Both the position numbers and the translations under genes were made by a program. A model generated the notes under the pieces. The model was not told where the DNA came from. It saw only the letters and a list, made by a program, of their open reading frames with translations, and made no database searches. DNA of 34,829 bases. Source: Fibrobacter sp. GTDB lineage: Bacteria; Fibrobacterota; Chitinivibrionia; Chitinivibrionales; Chitinispirillaceae. Position 1 is the first letter of the stretch; each line of letters starts with the position of its first letter. Positions 9,024 through 17,497 of the stretch are shown here, piece by piece. Location of the stretch: positions 1 to 34,829 of the forward strand of contig JAAYPC010000003.1 of assembly GCA_012519985.1 (NCBI GenBank), given 5' to 3'.

Positions 9024-9132
9024 TTAGATATTACGTATTAAAAAGCTCAAAGATATATTTTTAAACGGGGCAACTGTAAAATTACACAAAAATAGTATCA
9101 GATAGTTTCAGTATAAAGCTGGAATAATGTGT

Positions 9133-9161
9133 TTGACCTTAATTCCATTATCCTGTATAAT
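9133..9161 (+). promoter_or_regulatory. Sigma-70-type promoter of the receiver-cutA pair
   Basis: TTGACC at 9133-9138 and a perfect TATAAT at 9156-9161 are separated by the ideal 17 bases. The predicted transcript would start near 9168, about 25 bases before the ATG of the receiver gene. This is the clearest vegetative promoter in the window. Confidence 0.8.
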
Positions 9162-9192
9162 AGACAGACATTAAATAAAAAGGTTTCATCAG

Positions 9193-9570
9193 ATGAGGAA
9201 AAGATTGGAAGTAGTAATAGTCGATGATGAAGTTCAAATCACTGAACTACTGAAAACATATCTTCAGTGTTCTTCAAAGCACAGTAACATTCACACATTC
9301 AATGATTCTATCGAAGCCAGGACATACCTTTCTAATAACAAAATTGACGTGCTCATTACCGATTATAAAATGCCAAAATGCAATGGTCTTCAACTGATGG
9401 AGAACCTTGATCCCAGTGTTAAAAAAATCCTTATCTCCGGCTTTGTCTCAGAAATTGCCGAAGAGCGGCTTCAGAAGCTAGATGCCATCTTTTTTGAGAA
9501 ACCAGTCCCTATGAAAGCACTGGGCTCGATCATTAGCGATCAGGAGAAAAAATTACTGCCATCTGATTAA
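9193..9570 (+). CDS. Single-domain response regulator (CheY-like receiver)
   Basis: A 125-residue stand-alone receiver. The acidic pair D11-D12, phospho-acceptor D57 (in LITDYKMP), switch residue S82 (LISGF) and invariant K103 (FFEKP) are all present and correctly spaced. There is no DNA-binding or enzymatic output domain; the protein ends soon after the last helix. It probably works as a phosphorelay intermediate or by protein contacts; the partner kinase is not in the window. A strong sigma-70 promoter lies just upstream, and cutA follows after 15 bases, so the two are probably co-transcribed although no functional link between them is known. Confidence 0.93.
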   Translation: MRKRLEVVIVDDEVQITELLKTYLQCSSKHSNIHTFNDSIEARTYLSNNKIDVLITDYKMPKCNGLQLMENLDPSVKKILISGFVSEIAEERLQKLDAIFFEKPVPMKALGSIISDQEKKLLPSD

Positions 9571-9585
9571 TGAAAGTGCAACCAC

Positions 9586-9915
9586 ATGCAACTTATTCTG
9601 GTATACATAACCACAAAAGACAAATCGCAGGCAGAAGAGATCGGAAAGAAGCTGGTAGAAGAGAAACTGGCCGGTTGTGTGAATATCATAGATGGAATGA
9701 AATCTATCTATTATTGGGATAACAGCCTTCAGCAGGACTGTGAAGCCATTTTAATAGCCAAGACCGCACAGCATCTCTTACCCCAATTAACCTCCAGAGT
9801 CAAACAACTTCATACCTACAGTTGCCCCTGTATCATAGCGCTTCCACTGATTGGAGGAAACCCCGATTATCTTCAGTGGCTTCAGCAGCAAATCCCACCG
9901 GAAACGCATCTTTAA
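9586..9915 (+). CDS. cutA: Divalent-cation tolerance protein CutA
   Basis: 109 residues, the normal CutA length. The small trimeric ferredoxin-like family is recognisable from the opening strand (QLILVYITTKD), AEEIGKKLVEEKLAGCVNI, the YYWD motif and the ending CPCIIALPLIGGNPDYLQWL. CutA was named for copper and divalent-metal tolerance in E. coli, but its biochemical role is still uncertain; it is widely conserved and very stable. It lies directly downstream of the receiver gene with a 15-base gap and only a weak ribosome site, which suggests translation as part of the same message. Confidence 0.95.
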   Translation: MQLILVYITTKDKSQAEEIGKKLVEEKLAGCVNIIDGMKSIYYWDNSLQQDCEAILIAKTAQHLLPQLTSRVKQLHTYSCPCIIALPLIGGNPDYLQWLQQQIPPETHL

Positions 9916-10028
9916 GACCATACAATAATCCTATAATTGCCCTCGATTCGAAGTAAATCTTATTCAATTTTCATAAAAGCTCTCCGTAATGCTTCATTTC
10001 CGTTTATTTTTTTCTGGAGGGCGGCCTA

Positions 10029-10844
10029 ATGTTTAAGACAAAACTTTTCATACTTACCTGCTGTCTGGCCATCTGTGCAGCACCAACAGTCTCGGTCGAA
10101 AAAATCGACCAAATTCCTGATTACTATCAGCGGGACAGAGCCTTTGGTGGTTTTCCCAGAGCCGGAGCTGTATACTGCGGCCCGGTAGCAGTCTCCAACT
10201 CTCTTTACTGGTTTGCCCAAAATGGATATTCACGGATAATGGATATCACTGAAAACAGTAAAAAGGATCAGCACAAACTTATCAAACTTTTAGGATCCGA
10301 AAAATATATAAACACTGGTTCTGGCGGTTCGAGCCCGGATATGATCTGTACCGGAGTACGTAAATTTTTGAATGAAAGAGCTTACAGAGATGCAAAAATC
10401 CGATTCTACGGATGGCGACCGGTACCAGAGCAGTTCAGAGCTGGCTCCACCATTCCGGAGCTTTCTCTTGCTAAAGAAGCACTTTCAAAAAATAATGCGG
10501 TCTGGTTGAATATTGGCTGGTATGATTACAATGAAAAGAAGAAAGAGTATAAAAGAACCGGCGGTCACTGGGTTACTTTTGTGGGCTATGGTCATGATGG
10601 TAAAAAACAAGACTCAGAAGTACTTATTATACACGACCCGGAGACCCGTTGGCGCCATAACGACTATATCAGAGTGGAGAAGATAAGTGAAGGAATGCTG
10701 ACTGGAAAAATGAAAAATCTGCCGCAAAACGCCTCCGGATACAACTGTTTTCCTTCAGGTTATAAAAGATATGGGATAATCGAAGGAATGATTGTCCTTG
10801 AAATGCCACCTAGAAGCAGTGAGACCGTTTCTTTGCCCTATTAA
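10029..10844 (+). CDS. Secreted C39-like cysteine peptidase family protein
   Basis: 271 residues, beginning with a signal peptide (FKTKLFILTCCLAICAAP). A GGAGG ribosome site eight bases before the ATG fixes the start. The papain-like pattern is visible: catalytic Cys at C50 in GAVYCGPVAVSNSLYWF, His at H180 in GGHWVTFVGYG and an Asp at D203 in IIHDPE. This is the layout of Peptidase_C39_2-like domains, which occur in many exported bacterial proteins, some of unknown substrate. No ABC exporter or peptide precursor lies nearby, so a bacteriocin-processing role is not supported. It may instead cleave cell-wall or extracellular peptides. Active-site geometry is inferred from spacing. Confidence 0.75.
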   Translation: MFKTKLFILTCCLAICAAPTVSVEKIDQIPDYYQRDRAFGGFPRAGAVYCGPVAVSNSLYWFAQNGYSRIMDITENSKKDQHKLIKLLGSEKYINTGSGGSSPDMICTGVRKFLNERAYRDAKIRFYGWRPVPEQFRAGSTIPELSLAKEALSKNNAVWLNIGWYDYNEKKKEYKRTGGHWVTFVGYGHDGKKQDSEVLIIHDPETRWRHNDYIRVEKISEGMLTGKMKNLPQNASGYNCFPSGYKRYGIIEGMIVLEMPPRSSETVSLPY

Positions 10845-11066
10845 TTGAAAACTACAGGTCTATACTATATATAGAAGAGGGATTTTCTGAGTTTGCATCA
10901 CATTTCTGGATTTTTTGCCAGGTGGCAACTACAAGCTGTTAGCCCCTGTATGCAAAAAATTCCGGGAATATGAGTATCTGTACCTGCAAGCATACGCAAT
11001 GTGACAATAAGTTGAAGCCGCAAGTCCTTGAGAACAATCTTTTTGGCAGATTTCACTTCTTATAAT

Positions 11067-11447
11067 TCATTCGAGACCGATCTTTAGCGCCCGTTCGGTA
11101 GCCTTAATTATCGATTTAGAACTGTACGTTGCTCCAGTTACGCCATCTACTTCCAATGACTGCTTCTGCAATATCTGCTGGACAACTGCTGATCCATCAT
11201 AATTACGGTTAAAACGGTGCTCAAGAAGAACAAGTTCGGTAAGTTTTCCGTCCTTTACGGTAGCCTTTACCATAGCATTAACTAACAACATGTCATAATA
11301 ACCTGCATAGGTTCCATCCTTAACCTTGCTTATATCTATTTTTTCAAAAGAGGTTTTTTCAAACACTTCCTGAGAAGATTTTAGCGTGTAATACTGGGAA
11401 CAGCCGAAAAGAAGACAACCCAGACACAATATTGATAATTTACTCAT
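11067..11447 (-). CDS. FMN-binding-domain lipoprotein with flavinylation motif
   Basis: 126 residues. A lipoprotein signal (CLGCLLFGC) puts the acylated Cys at C16, so the protein should sit on the outer face of the inner membrane or on the outer membrane. The remainder is one FMN_bind domain: KDGTYAGYYD, VNAMVKATVKDGKL and the flavinylation sequence DGVTGAT, matching the Dxx(S/T)GAT consensus, with T107 as the expected site of covalent FMN attachment by ApbE. Such proteins carry electrons in extracytoplasmic redox chains. No ApbE, Rnf or Nqr gene is in the window. A ribosome site AAGGAG nine bases before the ATG supports the start. Confidence 0.88.
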   Translation of the reverse strand: MSKLSILCLGCLLFGCSQYYTLKSSQEVFEKTSFEKIDISKVKDGTYAGYYDMLLVNAMVKATVKDGKLTELVLLEHRFNRNYDGSAVVQQILQKQSLEVDGVTGATYSSKSIIKATERALKIGLE

Positions 11448-11612
11448 ACTTTTCTGCTCCTTGAGGATGAAGTAATTGTGGTACTTAAAACTGCATTAAA
11501 GTCTAAAATACATAATCCTAAATAAAGATTGACCTGTTTCTATTAATCGATGCAAGCCTTCCTGTCACAGAAAAAGCATAAAGAATTATCGCAAATCGGA
11601 TAATCTGGATAA

Positions 11613-12126
11613 TTATAAAAGATACCTGGCTGGAAGCTTCTGCATTTGCAGGAAGACAGGAGTAATATCCAGAGATGGAGGAAAGTTTACAAGGAAGATA
11701 AGTTGATAAATTTCCTCCGGCACCATCTGCCATTGATTCTCAGCTACATCAATTTGTTCACTTTGCGATTTTTACGCTCGGATGACGACAAAGAAAACAT
11801 ATCAGAAACACTGTTAGGAACAACAGTCGTCAGAAGATATTCTACATCTGTTTCAAGATAAGCACTTGCTGGAATGGCTGCCTGTGATGAGAGATCCCTT
11901 TTCTCTTCTGTACTCCGATTTCCAAAAAGATATGATTCACCTACTAAAGATGGCGAAATTACAAATGCAGCCTCATTTTAATTTGAAGTATTTCGAATCC
12001 AGGTTTAATTGGACATTTCGGGATTTATTAATGGAGGTACCCCGGAGAAGAGGGATTATTTATCACAAAAGTAATTGGATAAATTATTCCATAGTCTCCG
12101 GGATATTTTTCAGCTATATCACTCAT
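11613..12126 (-). pseudogene. Broken secreted-type protein gene, second of a tandem related pair
   Basis: Starting at an ATG at 12126 whose codon overlaps the stop of the previous gene (ATGAGTGA), a coding-like frame (MSDIAEKYPGDYGIIYPI...) runs until a GGGG run near 12040. It then continues in other frames with changes at AAAA near 11977 and AAAAA near 11772. Three single-base corrections (one fewer G, one more A, one more A) give one continuous reading of about 170 codons. A segment (PASAYLETDVEYLLTTVVPN) matches the corresponding part of the neighbouring gene (PVEAYPKTGTQYILNVIVSN) in spacing and several identities. The far end may reach beyond 11613 through a further shift. Function unknown; no intact product can be made. 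Confidence 0.6.
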
Positions 12127-12820
12127 TTGTGGTTACAAGTATGTTAAACCTATCAGTTGCAGTTATAATTGCTGACTCTGGCGATAATGAAGAAAAGGCA
12201 TTATTAACAGCGTTACTAACTATCACATTCAGAATATATTGTGTGCCGGTTTTGGGGTATGCTTCCACAGGAACGTGAAACACAGAATTGATATCATCAC
12301 TACTATCTAAACTCATATAGGTTGTATCGGAACCTACCTCCTGAACGTAGATATAATCGTTATTACCTTCATGATTCCACATTACAAATGTGGGGCTTGA
12401 AATACTTATATTTCCGGGTAACACCACCTCTTCTTCTGCAGTTTTACCGTCAATAGTTATTGAACATTTTATCTTATTGTTTGGTGTAAAAATCGCATGA
12501 CTAAACTCTTTCTTGTACTGTTTTAAAGACACACCCTCAAAAGGAAGCTCGGTTTCATTAACCAGCACTTTGGCATCTGTGACGGGTTCGCCATTGCGTT
12601 TGATATCTGCATATATAACACATGTTTTTTATCTCCATCCGACAACCAGTTACGGTTCCTGTTAATTGATAATGCGATAGACAGTTCTCCTTGACTGTGG
12701 TTATTGTCCCCACTGTCACCATTGTTACCGCTGTCCCCTGTTGGACCGGCAGGAGCTATCGCAGGAGTAAAAGATAGTGGAAATTATCAACGCTGCAAAC
12801 AAGATACGAGAACGCTTCAT
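12119..12820 (-). pseudogene. Frameshifted lipoprotein gene with collagen-like linker
   Basis: The ATG at 12820 is preceded by AAGGA and opens MKRSRILFAALIISTIFYSC, a lipoprotein signal with a lipobox Cys at position 20. The frame then ends early. Removing one A near 12760 and one TA near 12612 restores a single reading of about 232 residues: a Gly-X-Y collagen-like linker (GPTGDSGNNGDSGDN), a segment SIALSINRNRNWLSDGD, then YADIKRNGEPVTDAKVLVNE and the long open frame to 12119. The last 149 codons are open by themselves but have no signal or ribosome site. Such architecture suggests a surface lipoprotein with a beta-rich domain. Both defects lie at short repeats, as replication slippage or assembly error would give. 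Confidence 0.7.
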
Positions 12821-13094
12821 CAGAGATCCTTTTGTTCATGGTTTGTTTATATAGTTTTACTGGTAATTTGTTTCAAGTTATTTCATTATAGTATCAATCA
12901 AATTCAGTGTTCAAGGGAAATAATGACAAAAGGGATATTGGCATTAATAGTATAGAAATTTAGTACCTTAAAAGCCCGTTTATATCGGATTTAAGTCCCA
13001 TTCTGCAAGTATAGTAGAAAATGAGAAATATTAAATCGTCTTTAAATTCTATGATAATAGAAAAATCTAAAAAGGGAAGGAGGATCGACACTTA

Positions 13095-13343
13095 TTATGC
13101 AAGTGGCAGGTTTGAAGTACCCATAAGTGGTGAATATCGAAGTGCCGATGACTGTAATGTTTTTAACATTATCATAATTTCAATCTTGTATTTTTTTCTC
13201 GTTTCAATTCCAAAATAAGCGATGGGCAGTATTATATATTGTTGAAAAAGTAGGTTTTTATTTAACTTTATATGATTTTTAACCGATATTGATTCAGCAA
13301 AAAGAAACCCAGCTAACAGAAATAGTACAAGTAATTTTTCCAT
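13095..13343 (-). CDS. Small predicted secreted protein, unrecognised
   Basis: 82 residues starting with a good-looking signal peptide (MEKLLVLFLLAGFLFAES), then a basic, isoleucine-rich tail ending in two stop codons. No ribosome site is evident before the ATG and no known family is recognised. It lies in a gene-poor stretch next to two broken genes, so it may be the start of another decayed exported-protein gene. An overlapping plus-strand frame (13021-13218) is also open and looks no better. Confidence 0.35.
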   Translation of the reverse strand: MEKLLVLFLLAGFLFAESISVKNHIKLNKNLLFQQYIILPIAYFGIETRKKYKIEIMIMLKTLQSSALRYSPLMGTSNLPLA

Positions 13344-13872
13344 TATGGTACAAAACAGAGGGTTACGTTTTTAAAGATTATTTAGAAAGACATTTATTGG
13401 GTAATTTTTAGAATCATAAGAGTTTTCTAATAAATACCTGATTATAGCGTGATCTTAAAATATAATGATTCTTCACAAGATATCATATATAGTGTTTATC
13501 CATCTTTAGTTACCAGAGGAGAAAGACTGCCCGGTAAAAAAACTATACATTTTTGAATCTGCCCTAATCGCCGCCTCTGCTTAACCTTCAGAAATACTAT
13601 CATAAAGTAGGTTTTAAACCATCATTACTGCTTTTTGGCATTCCAGAGAATTGATTCAATGATTTGAGAAGTATCCCTGGAACTGTTTTTATTTGAATTT
13701 GCTCTATGTCTACGACTTCCCCACATCACAGAGAAAAAATTCCATTATGCTGAAATTCCACTAATGATATCCTGTTTAAGTTTGAAGCAAAATTTACAGA
13801 AGGGCCTTCGCAGTCCCTCACAAATAGATGGAAATAAAGGTAATGGATAATAACAAAGTTAATGTAGAAAAC
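13344..13872. other. Gene-free stretch
   Basis: All six frames are interrupted often and no RNA gene, repeat or convincing promoter could be seen. It separates the broken-gene region from the tRNA gene and may be degraded remnant DNA. Confidence 0.5.
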
Positions 13873-13928
13873 AAAAAGCCCCTGAAAATGCCTTTTTTAT
13901 GCAAATTTCGGCAATTTCAGAGGCTTTT
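13873..13928 (-). terminator. Terminator of tRNA-Arg
   Basis: On the minus strand, just after the tRNA 3' end, AAAAGCCTCTGAAATTGCC pairs with GGCATTTTCAGGGGCTTTT across a loop of 17 bases, with two or so mismatches, and runs into TTTTTG. This is a long Rho-independent terminator in the right place for the tRNA transcript. Confidence 0.85.
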
Positions 13929-13933
13929 AAAAG

Positions 13934-14006
13934 TACGCCCTGAGGGAGTCGAACCCCCAGCCCTCTGGTCCGAAGCCAGATGCTCTATCCATTGAGCTAA
14001 GGGCGC
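13934..14006 (-). tRNA. tRNA-Arg, anticodon TCG
   Basis: A 73-base cloverleaf. The acceptor stem GCGCCCT pairs with AGGGCGT, with a G-U first pair. The D arm is GCTC/GAGC, the anticodon stem TCTGG/CCAGA around loop CTTCGGA gives anticodon TCG, and the T arm GGGGG/CCCTC carries TTCGACT. The discriminator base is A and CCA is not encoded. It would read the CGN arginine codons, mainly CGA. Confidence 0.95.
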
Positions 14007-14271
14007 AAAAGAGGATTTGAAATTTCAGATTTAAGATTTTAGATTTTGGGAACCGGAATTTCAGAATTAGGATTTATAAGAATTTATGATTTCGGAAATT
14101 TGGATTCCAGTTTCCTGTTTTAGATTTGCCTAATATAATTTCAGCCACAAATCCTGGTAACAGCCTCCTTATCTCCCTGCCCTAAAACGGCGAATTTGGT
14201 AATTGGATACAGATATCCTTTTTTATATATTACATGCTCATCTGATCAAATTTCTCAAGGCAGTTTTTTTT

Positions 14272-15444
14272 GTGCATGAATTAAGAGAGTTCTACGATAT
14301 AGTAATCATCGGGGCCGGTCCTGCCGGGCTAAATGCCGGAATGCACATAATTAATGCAGGATTTGATAAAAATGTTCTGCTGGTAGATAAAATCACCCCC
14401 TGGGATCATCCCATTGCATGCGCCGAAGGCGTAGGAAAGCTTGGCTTTGAAGGATCCGTCAAAGTCAGAAAATCCTGGATCCGTCAGGAAATAAAGTATG
14501 CCCGTTTCCATGCACCCGATGGCTCTGTTATCTCCTATAAAGATAAAAATGGTGGCTACATCATAAACCGTGCTCTGATGCAAAAAGAGATGGCTTCTCA
14601 ACTGGAATCATCCGGAATACAATGCCTTTTCAACTTTAAAGTGTTACAGATCCAGCCACCTGACAAAGGCCTAAGAACTGTCGTTTTCGAAAATGGCCGG
14701 AAGTGTAAAGCCCGGGTCATTATCGATGCTTCAGGACCACTCTGCTGTTTTGGAAAAGAAGAAAAGATCAACAGCAAACCAGGCGACCTGGAGCCTTCCT
14801 ACTTTGCCTGGGTGGAAAATATCGATATCGAGCAGGATCATATCCATATCTACGCCGGTAAAGAGCTCGCTCCCGGTGGATATGCCTGGGTTTTCCCCAG
14901 GGGCGAAAACGCTGCAAATATTGGTATAGTCCTGGGAAGACACTCTGTCACTCACGCAAACCTCAGAGTTCTTTTAGATAATTTTCTTTCCAGACACTTT
15001 CCATCCGTTAAAATTATCCAACGCTTTGCAGGTTCTATCCCCTGCGGCTTTAAAAAAGTACCGATTGCAATTCCAGGGTTCATAAAAACAGGTGATGCTG
15101 CAAACACAGTAAATCCCATATCCAGAGCGGGAATCTCAGAAGCACTCCTGTGTGGTGGTCTGGCCGGTGATGCTGCATTAAAGATGGTGGGTAAAGAAAC
15201 CAACAAACAACTTCTTACTATCTGCAATGAATATCAGAATGAATGGTTCAAAAGAAGGGGAAACCGCCATTTCAAATTAGCCAGAGTTAAGAATTCCCTT
15301 CTGGTTGTTCCTGATGAAGATTACAACAACGGTACACGACTGCTTTCATCGATACCACGTGAAGAGCTCACCATGTCCAAAATATTCAGGGCAAGCCTGG
15401 GAAGATTTCCCAGACTGGTATGGGCACTTAGACACCTGATGTAA
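14272..15444 (+). CDS. Geranylgeranyl-reductase-family FAD-dependent oxidoreductase
   Basis: About 390 residues. The N-terminal FAD-binding fingerprint (DIVIIGAGPAGLNAG, residues 9-23) and the second FAD motif GDAANTVNPISRAGISEAL near residue 275, with PGGYAWVFPRG between, place it in the geranylgeranyl reductase / digeranylglycerophospholipid reductase family. Members reduce isoprenoid double bonds in quinones, chlorophyll side chains or archaeal lipids; here a quinone or other prenyl chain is a reasonable guess. The open frame extends upstream to a TTG at 14203, but homologues start only a few residues before the glycine fingerprint, so the GTG at 14272 is preferred. No pathway partner is next to it. 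The family is clear; the substrate is not. Confidence 0.85.
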   Translation: MHELREFYDIVIIGAGPAGLNAGMHIINAGFDKNVLLVDKITPWDHPIACAEGVGKLGFEGSVKVRKSWIRQEIKYARFHAPDGSVISYKDKNGGYIINRALMQKEMASQLESSGIQCLFNFKVLQIQPPDKGLRTVVFENGRKCKARVIIDASGPLCCFGKEEKINSKPGDLEPSYFAWVENIDIEQDHIHIYAGKELAPGGYAWVFPRGENAANIGIVLGRHSVTHANLRVLLDNFLSRHFPSVKIIQRFAGSIPCGFKKVPIAIPGFIKTGDAANTVNPISRAGISEALLCGGLAGDAALKMVGKETNKQLLTICNEYQNEWFKRRGNRHFKLARVKNSLLVVPDEDYNNGTRLLSSIPREELTMSKIFRASLGRFPRLVWALRHLM

Positions 15445-15524
15445 ACCAAGTTAGGATCGGCAATCGGCGATCAGATACGATAACAAATATCGATTATCAA
15501 AATACCAGCAACCTAAATCCCGTA

Positions 15525-17054
15525 TCAACCAAGGGTCAATTTTCTGTTGATGCATGAAGGAAGTTCGTCAGGCTGATGAGTCACAAAGACGATGGCAGTA
15601 CTGCACTGGTAAGCCAGTGTATCAACAATAGAAATCACCTGTTGTCGTGAATCCGGTGGCAACCCCTGGCATGGTTCATCCAGGATGAGCAGTTCGGGCC
15701 CCTTTACAATCGCCCGTAAAAGAAGCAGCAGTCTCTGATTTCCTTCCGACATCGAACCAAGCGAAACTTCTTTAAGCTCTGAAATCCCGAAAGCATCAAA
15801 GAGATCTTCCACTTTGCATCTTTTCTGCTTTGAAGGTTTACAGAATAACCCGATCGAATCGTAATATCCGGAAAGCACTACATTCTGGCCGCATGTTTCC
15901 AGCGGATAACACACCTGAAGCTCCGGAGCCATCCATCCGATCCTTTTTTTGATGCTCCAGATATTTGAACCCTGTCCCCAATGTACCCCGAATACCTCGA
16001 TATCATTTGCGTACATTTGTGGATGATCACCCAGAATCAGACTCAACAGAGTCGTTTTTCCGGATCCATTGGGTCCAGTCACAGCCCAGTGCTCCCCTTT
16101 TCTAATAGTCCAGTTGACATCTTTCAGAATAAACTTCCTTCCGGATTTAACATTCACATGTGACATACGCACCAAAACATCGCGATGATCTTCAGACCGT
16201 TCACTAAAAAGAGAAGCGATTGATTCAGCAGTGTTTCTTTTCTTAGATGAGCTTGGCGGAAGTGCATTCATTTTTACCTTTGCACTGGTGTGTTCAAAAG
16301 GACCACAGAAGATTGATTTAAAAGAATCAATTTCCAGAAGATGAGTTACATTTTGGGGAACTTCGGTTTTATCAGCGGTAATAAGCATGCAGGTTATTCC
16401 CTGGCTGATCAGTGAAGGTATTATGCTGTTGCTAAGGAGATCTCTGTAACGTAAATCAAGTCCCTGAAACGGATTATCTAAAATCAACAACACCGGATCT
16501 TTAAGAAGTTGATGTACCATAGCCACTTTCCTGCATTCACCGTTTGAAAGCATGTCAATTTCTCTGTCCATCAGATCTTCAATCTGAAACAGTTGCAATA
16601 ACTCCTTCTGTCGCTTTCTATAGGAAGAAATTTCTCCTGGCTGATTTTTAATAATCTGAAAGGGATTGATCTCATAGACACGCTCCCTGCTAAGATAGTC
16701 TCTGACACTCAGAGATTCATCATTGCTCCAGTACCTGGATTGTACAAAACGGTTTTGATCCGGTTTCATTTGTCGGTTCATATCAAATCCCACATATCCG
16801 ATCCTGGCCTGGGGTTCATCTGCCAGATATGGATTAGTGCTTTCCTTGAAGTTATAAACTACTTCACCAGAAACGAAAGGAAATTCTCCACATAAAGCTC
16901 TGGCTAACACAGTTTTTCCTGAACCGGTTTTACCGCAAACAGCCCAGAATTGATCCGAATGAATACTCCAGGATATTTCATTAAATACGATTCTATCCCA
17001 TAGGCGGATAGATACCTTATCCATAAAAATGAGGGGAAGGTGCTTTTTATCCAT
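15525..17054 (-). CDS. ModF-like double ATP-binding cassette protein
   Basis: A soluble 509-residue protein with two fused ABC ATPase domains and no membrane segment, like ModF/PhrA. Domain 1 has Walker A GKTGSGKT (41-48), the signature-like LSNGE (169-173) and Walker B LLILDN (189-194). Domain 2 has GPNGSGKT (326-333), a weak signature MSEGNQ and LLILDEP. In domain 1 the usual catalytic glutamate after Walker B is Asn194, so that site is probably poor at hydrolysis, an asymmetry seen in many double ABC proteins. E. coli ModF lies by molybdate-transport genes, but here no permease or molybdate gene is adjacent, so its role is uncertain. The ATG used lacks a strong ribosome site. Confidence 0.8.
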   Translation of the reverse strand: MDKKHLPLIFMDKVSIRLWDRIVFNEISWSIHSDQFWAVCGKTGSGKTVLARALCGEFPFVSGEVVYNFKESTNPYLADEPQARIGYVGFDMNRQMKPDQNRFVQSRYWSNDESLSVRDYLSRERVYEINPFQIIKNQPGEISSYRKRQKELLQLFQIEDLMDREIDMLSNGECRKVAMVHQLLKDPVLLILDNPFQGLDLRYRDLLSNSIIPSLISQGITCMLITADKTEVPQNVTHLLEIDSFKSIFCGPFEHTSAKVKMNALPPSSSKKRNTAESIASLFSERSEDHRDVLVRMSHVNVKSGRKFILKDVNWTIRKGEHWAVTGPNGSGKTTLLSLILGDHPQMYANDIEVFGVHWGQGSNIWSIKKRIGWMAPELQVCYPLETCGQNVVLSGYYDSIGLFCKPSKQKRCKVEDLFDAFGISELKEVSLGSMSEGNQRLLLLLRAIVKGPELLILDEPCQGLPPDSRQQVISIVDTLAYQCSTAIVFVTHQPDELPSCINRKLTLG

Positions 17055-17497
17055 AAGATTATTGGTTTCTTCTGATTAAGAAAGGTTCTATTGGCGACTG
17101 GTCTGGGAAAATACAAAATGGTATGAAGAAGCCGGGGAAACTGAAATCATCCAACTCTTCGGTCACTAAGCGGAACTGTTTTTTTGGATTAAACGTTAGT
17201 GGGTCGATAAGGCATCTGGATTTCTCTGTCCCAATGCCAGAAAACACCGCAAAGACAACTTCCGAATCAAATTAATCGGAGGAACTTCTGATACTTAATC
17301 TTTAAATGAAAGATGGAACCAGGTCTTATGCATCAGTTAGATAAATCATTCCATTAGCAGTATACTGAAATTGCTCTTCGATAAGTCATCCAAGTTACTC
17401 CGTCCCCAGACAGGGAAAACTCTCCGACATTGCAAACCCCGACTGTAAAGGAAAAGGCTACAGACCACGCACAGAAAAGATCAAATAACCCGAAACC
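17055..17497. other. Gene-free stretch with coding-like remnants
   Basis: No complete gene. Several short plus-strand frames look protein-like: one ending WYEEAGETEIIQLFGH near 17168, another with SGFLCPNARKHRKDNF near 17213-17263, and one near 17381-17488 ending in a TAA. They are in different frames and lack starts, as expected of a degraded gene or mobile element, but none could be assigned. Confidence 0.4.

Noticed and set aside
10845-11066. Riboswitch or small RNA between the peptidase and the lipoprotein gene
   Set aside because: No recognisable riboswitch core and no terminator; the region reads more like a degraded or repeated element.
11646-12278. Three plus-strand open frames
   Set aside because: The minus strand reads as two related proteins after small corrections; these are its shadows.
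13021-13218. 65-codon plus-strand open frame
   Set aside because: It overlaps the signal-peptide-bearing minus-strand frame, its start lacks a ribosome site and no family is recognised.
14203-14271. N-terminal extension of the geranylgeranyl-reductase-like gene from a TTG
   Set aside because: The extension is not part of the conserved FAD-binding fold, which begins a few residues after the GTG at 14272.
17055-17497. Intact transposase
   Set aside because: Short coding-like pieces in different frames only; no catalytic motif, no terminal inverted repeats recognised.
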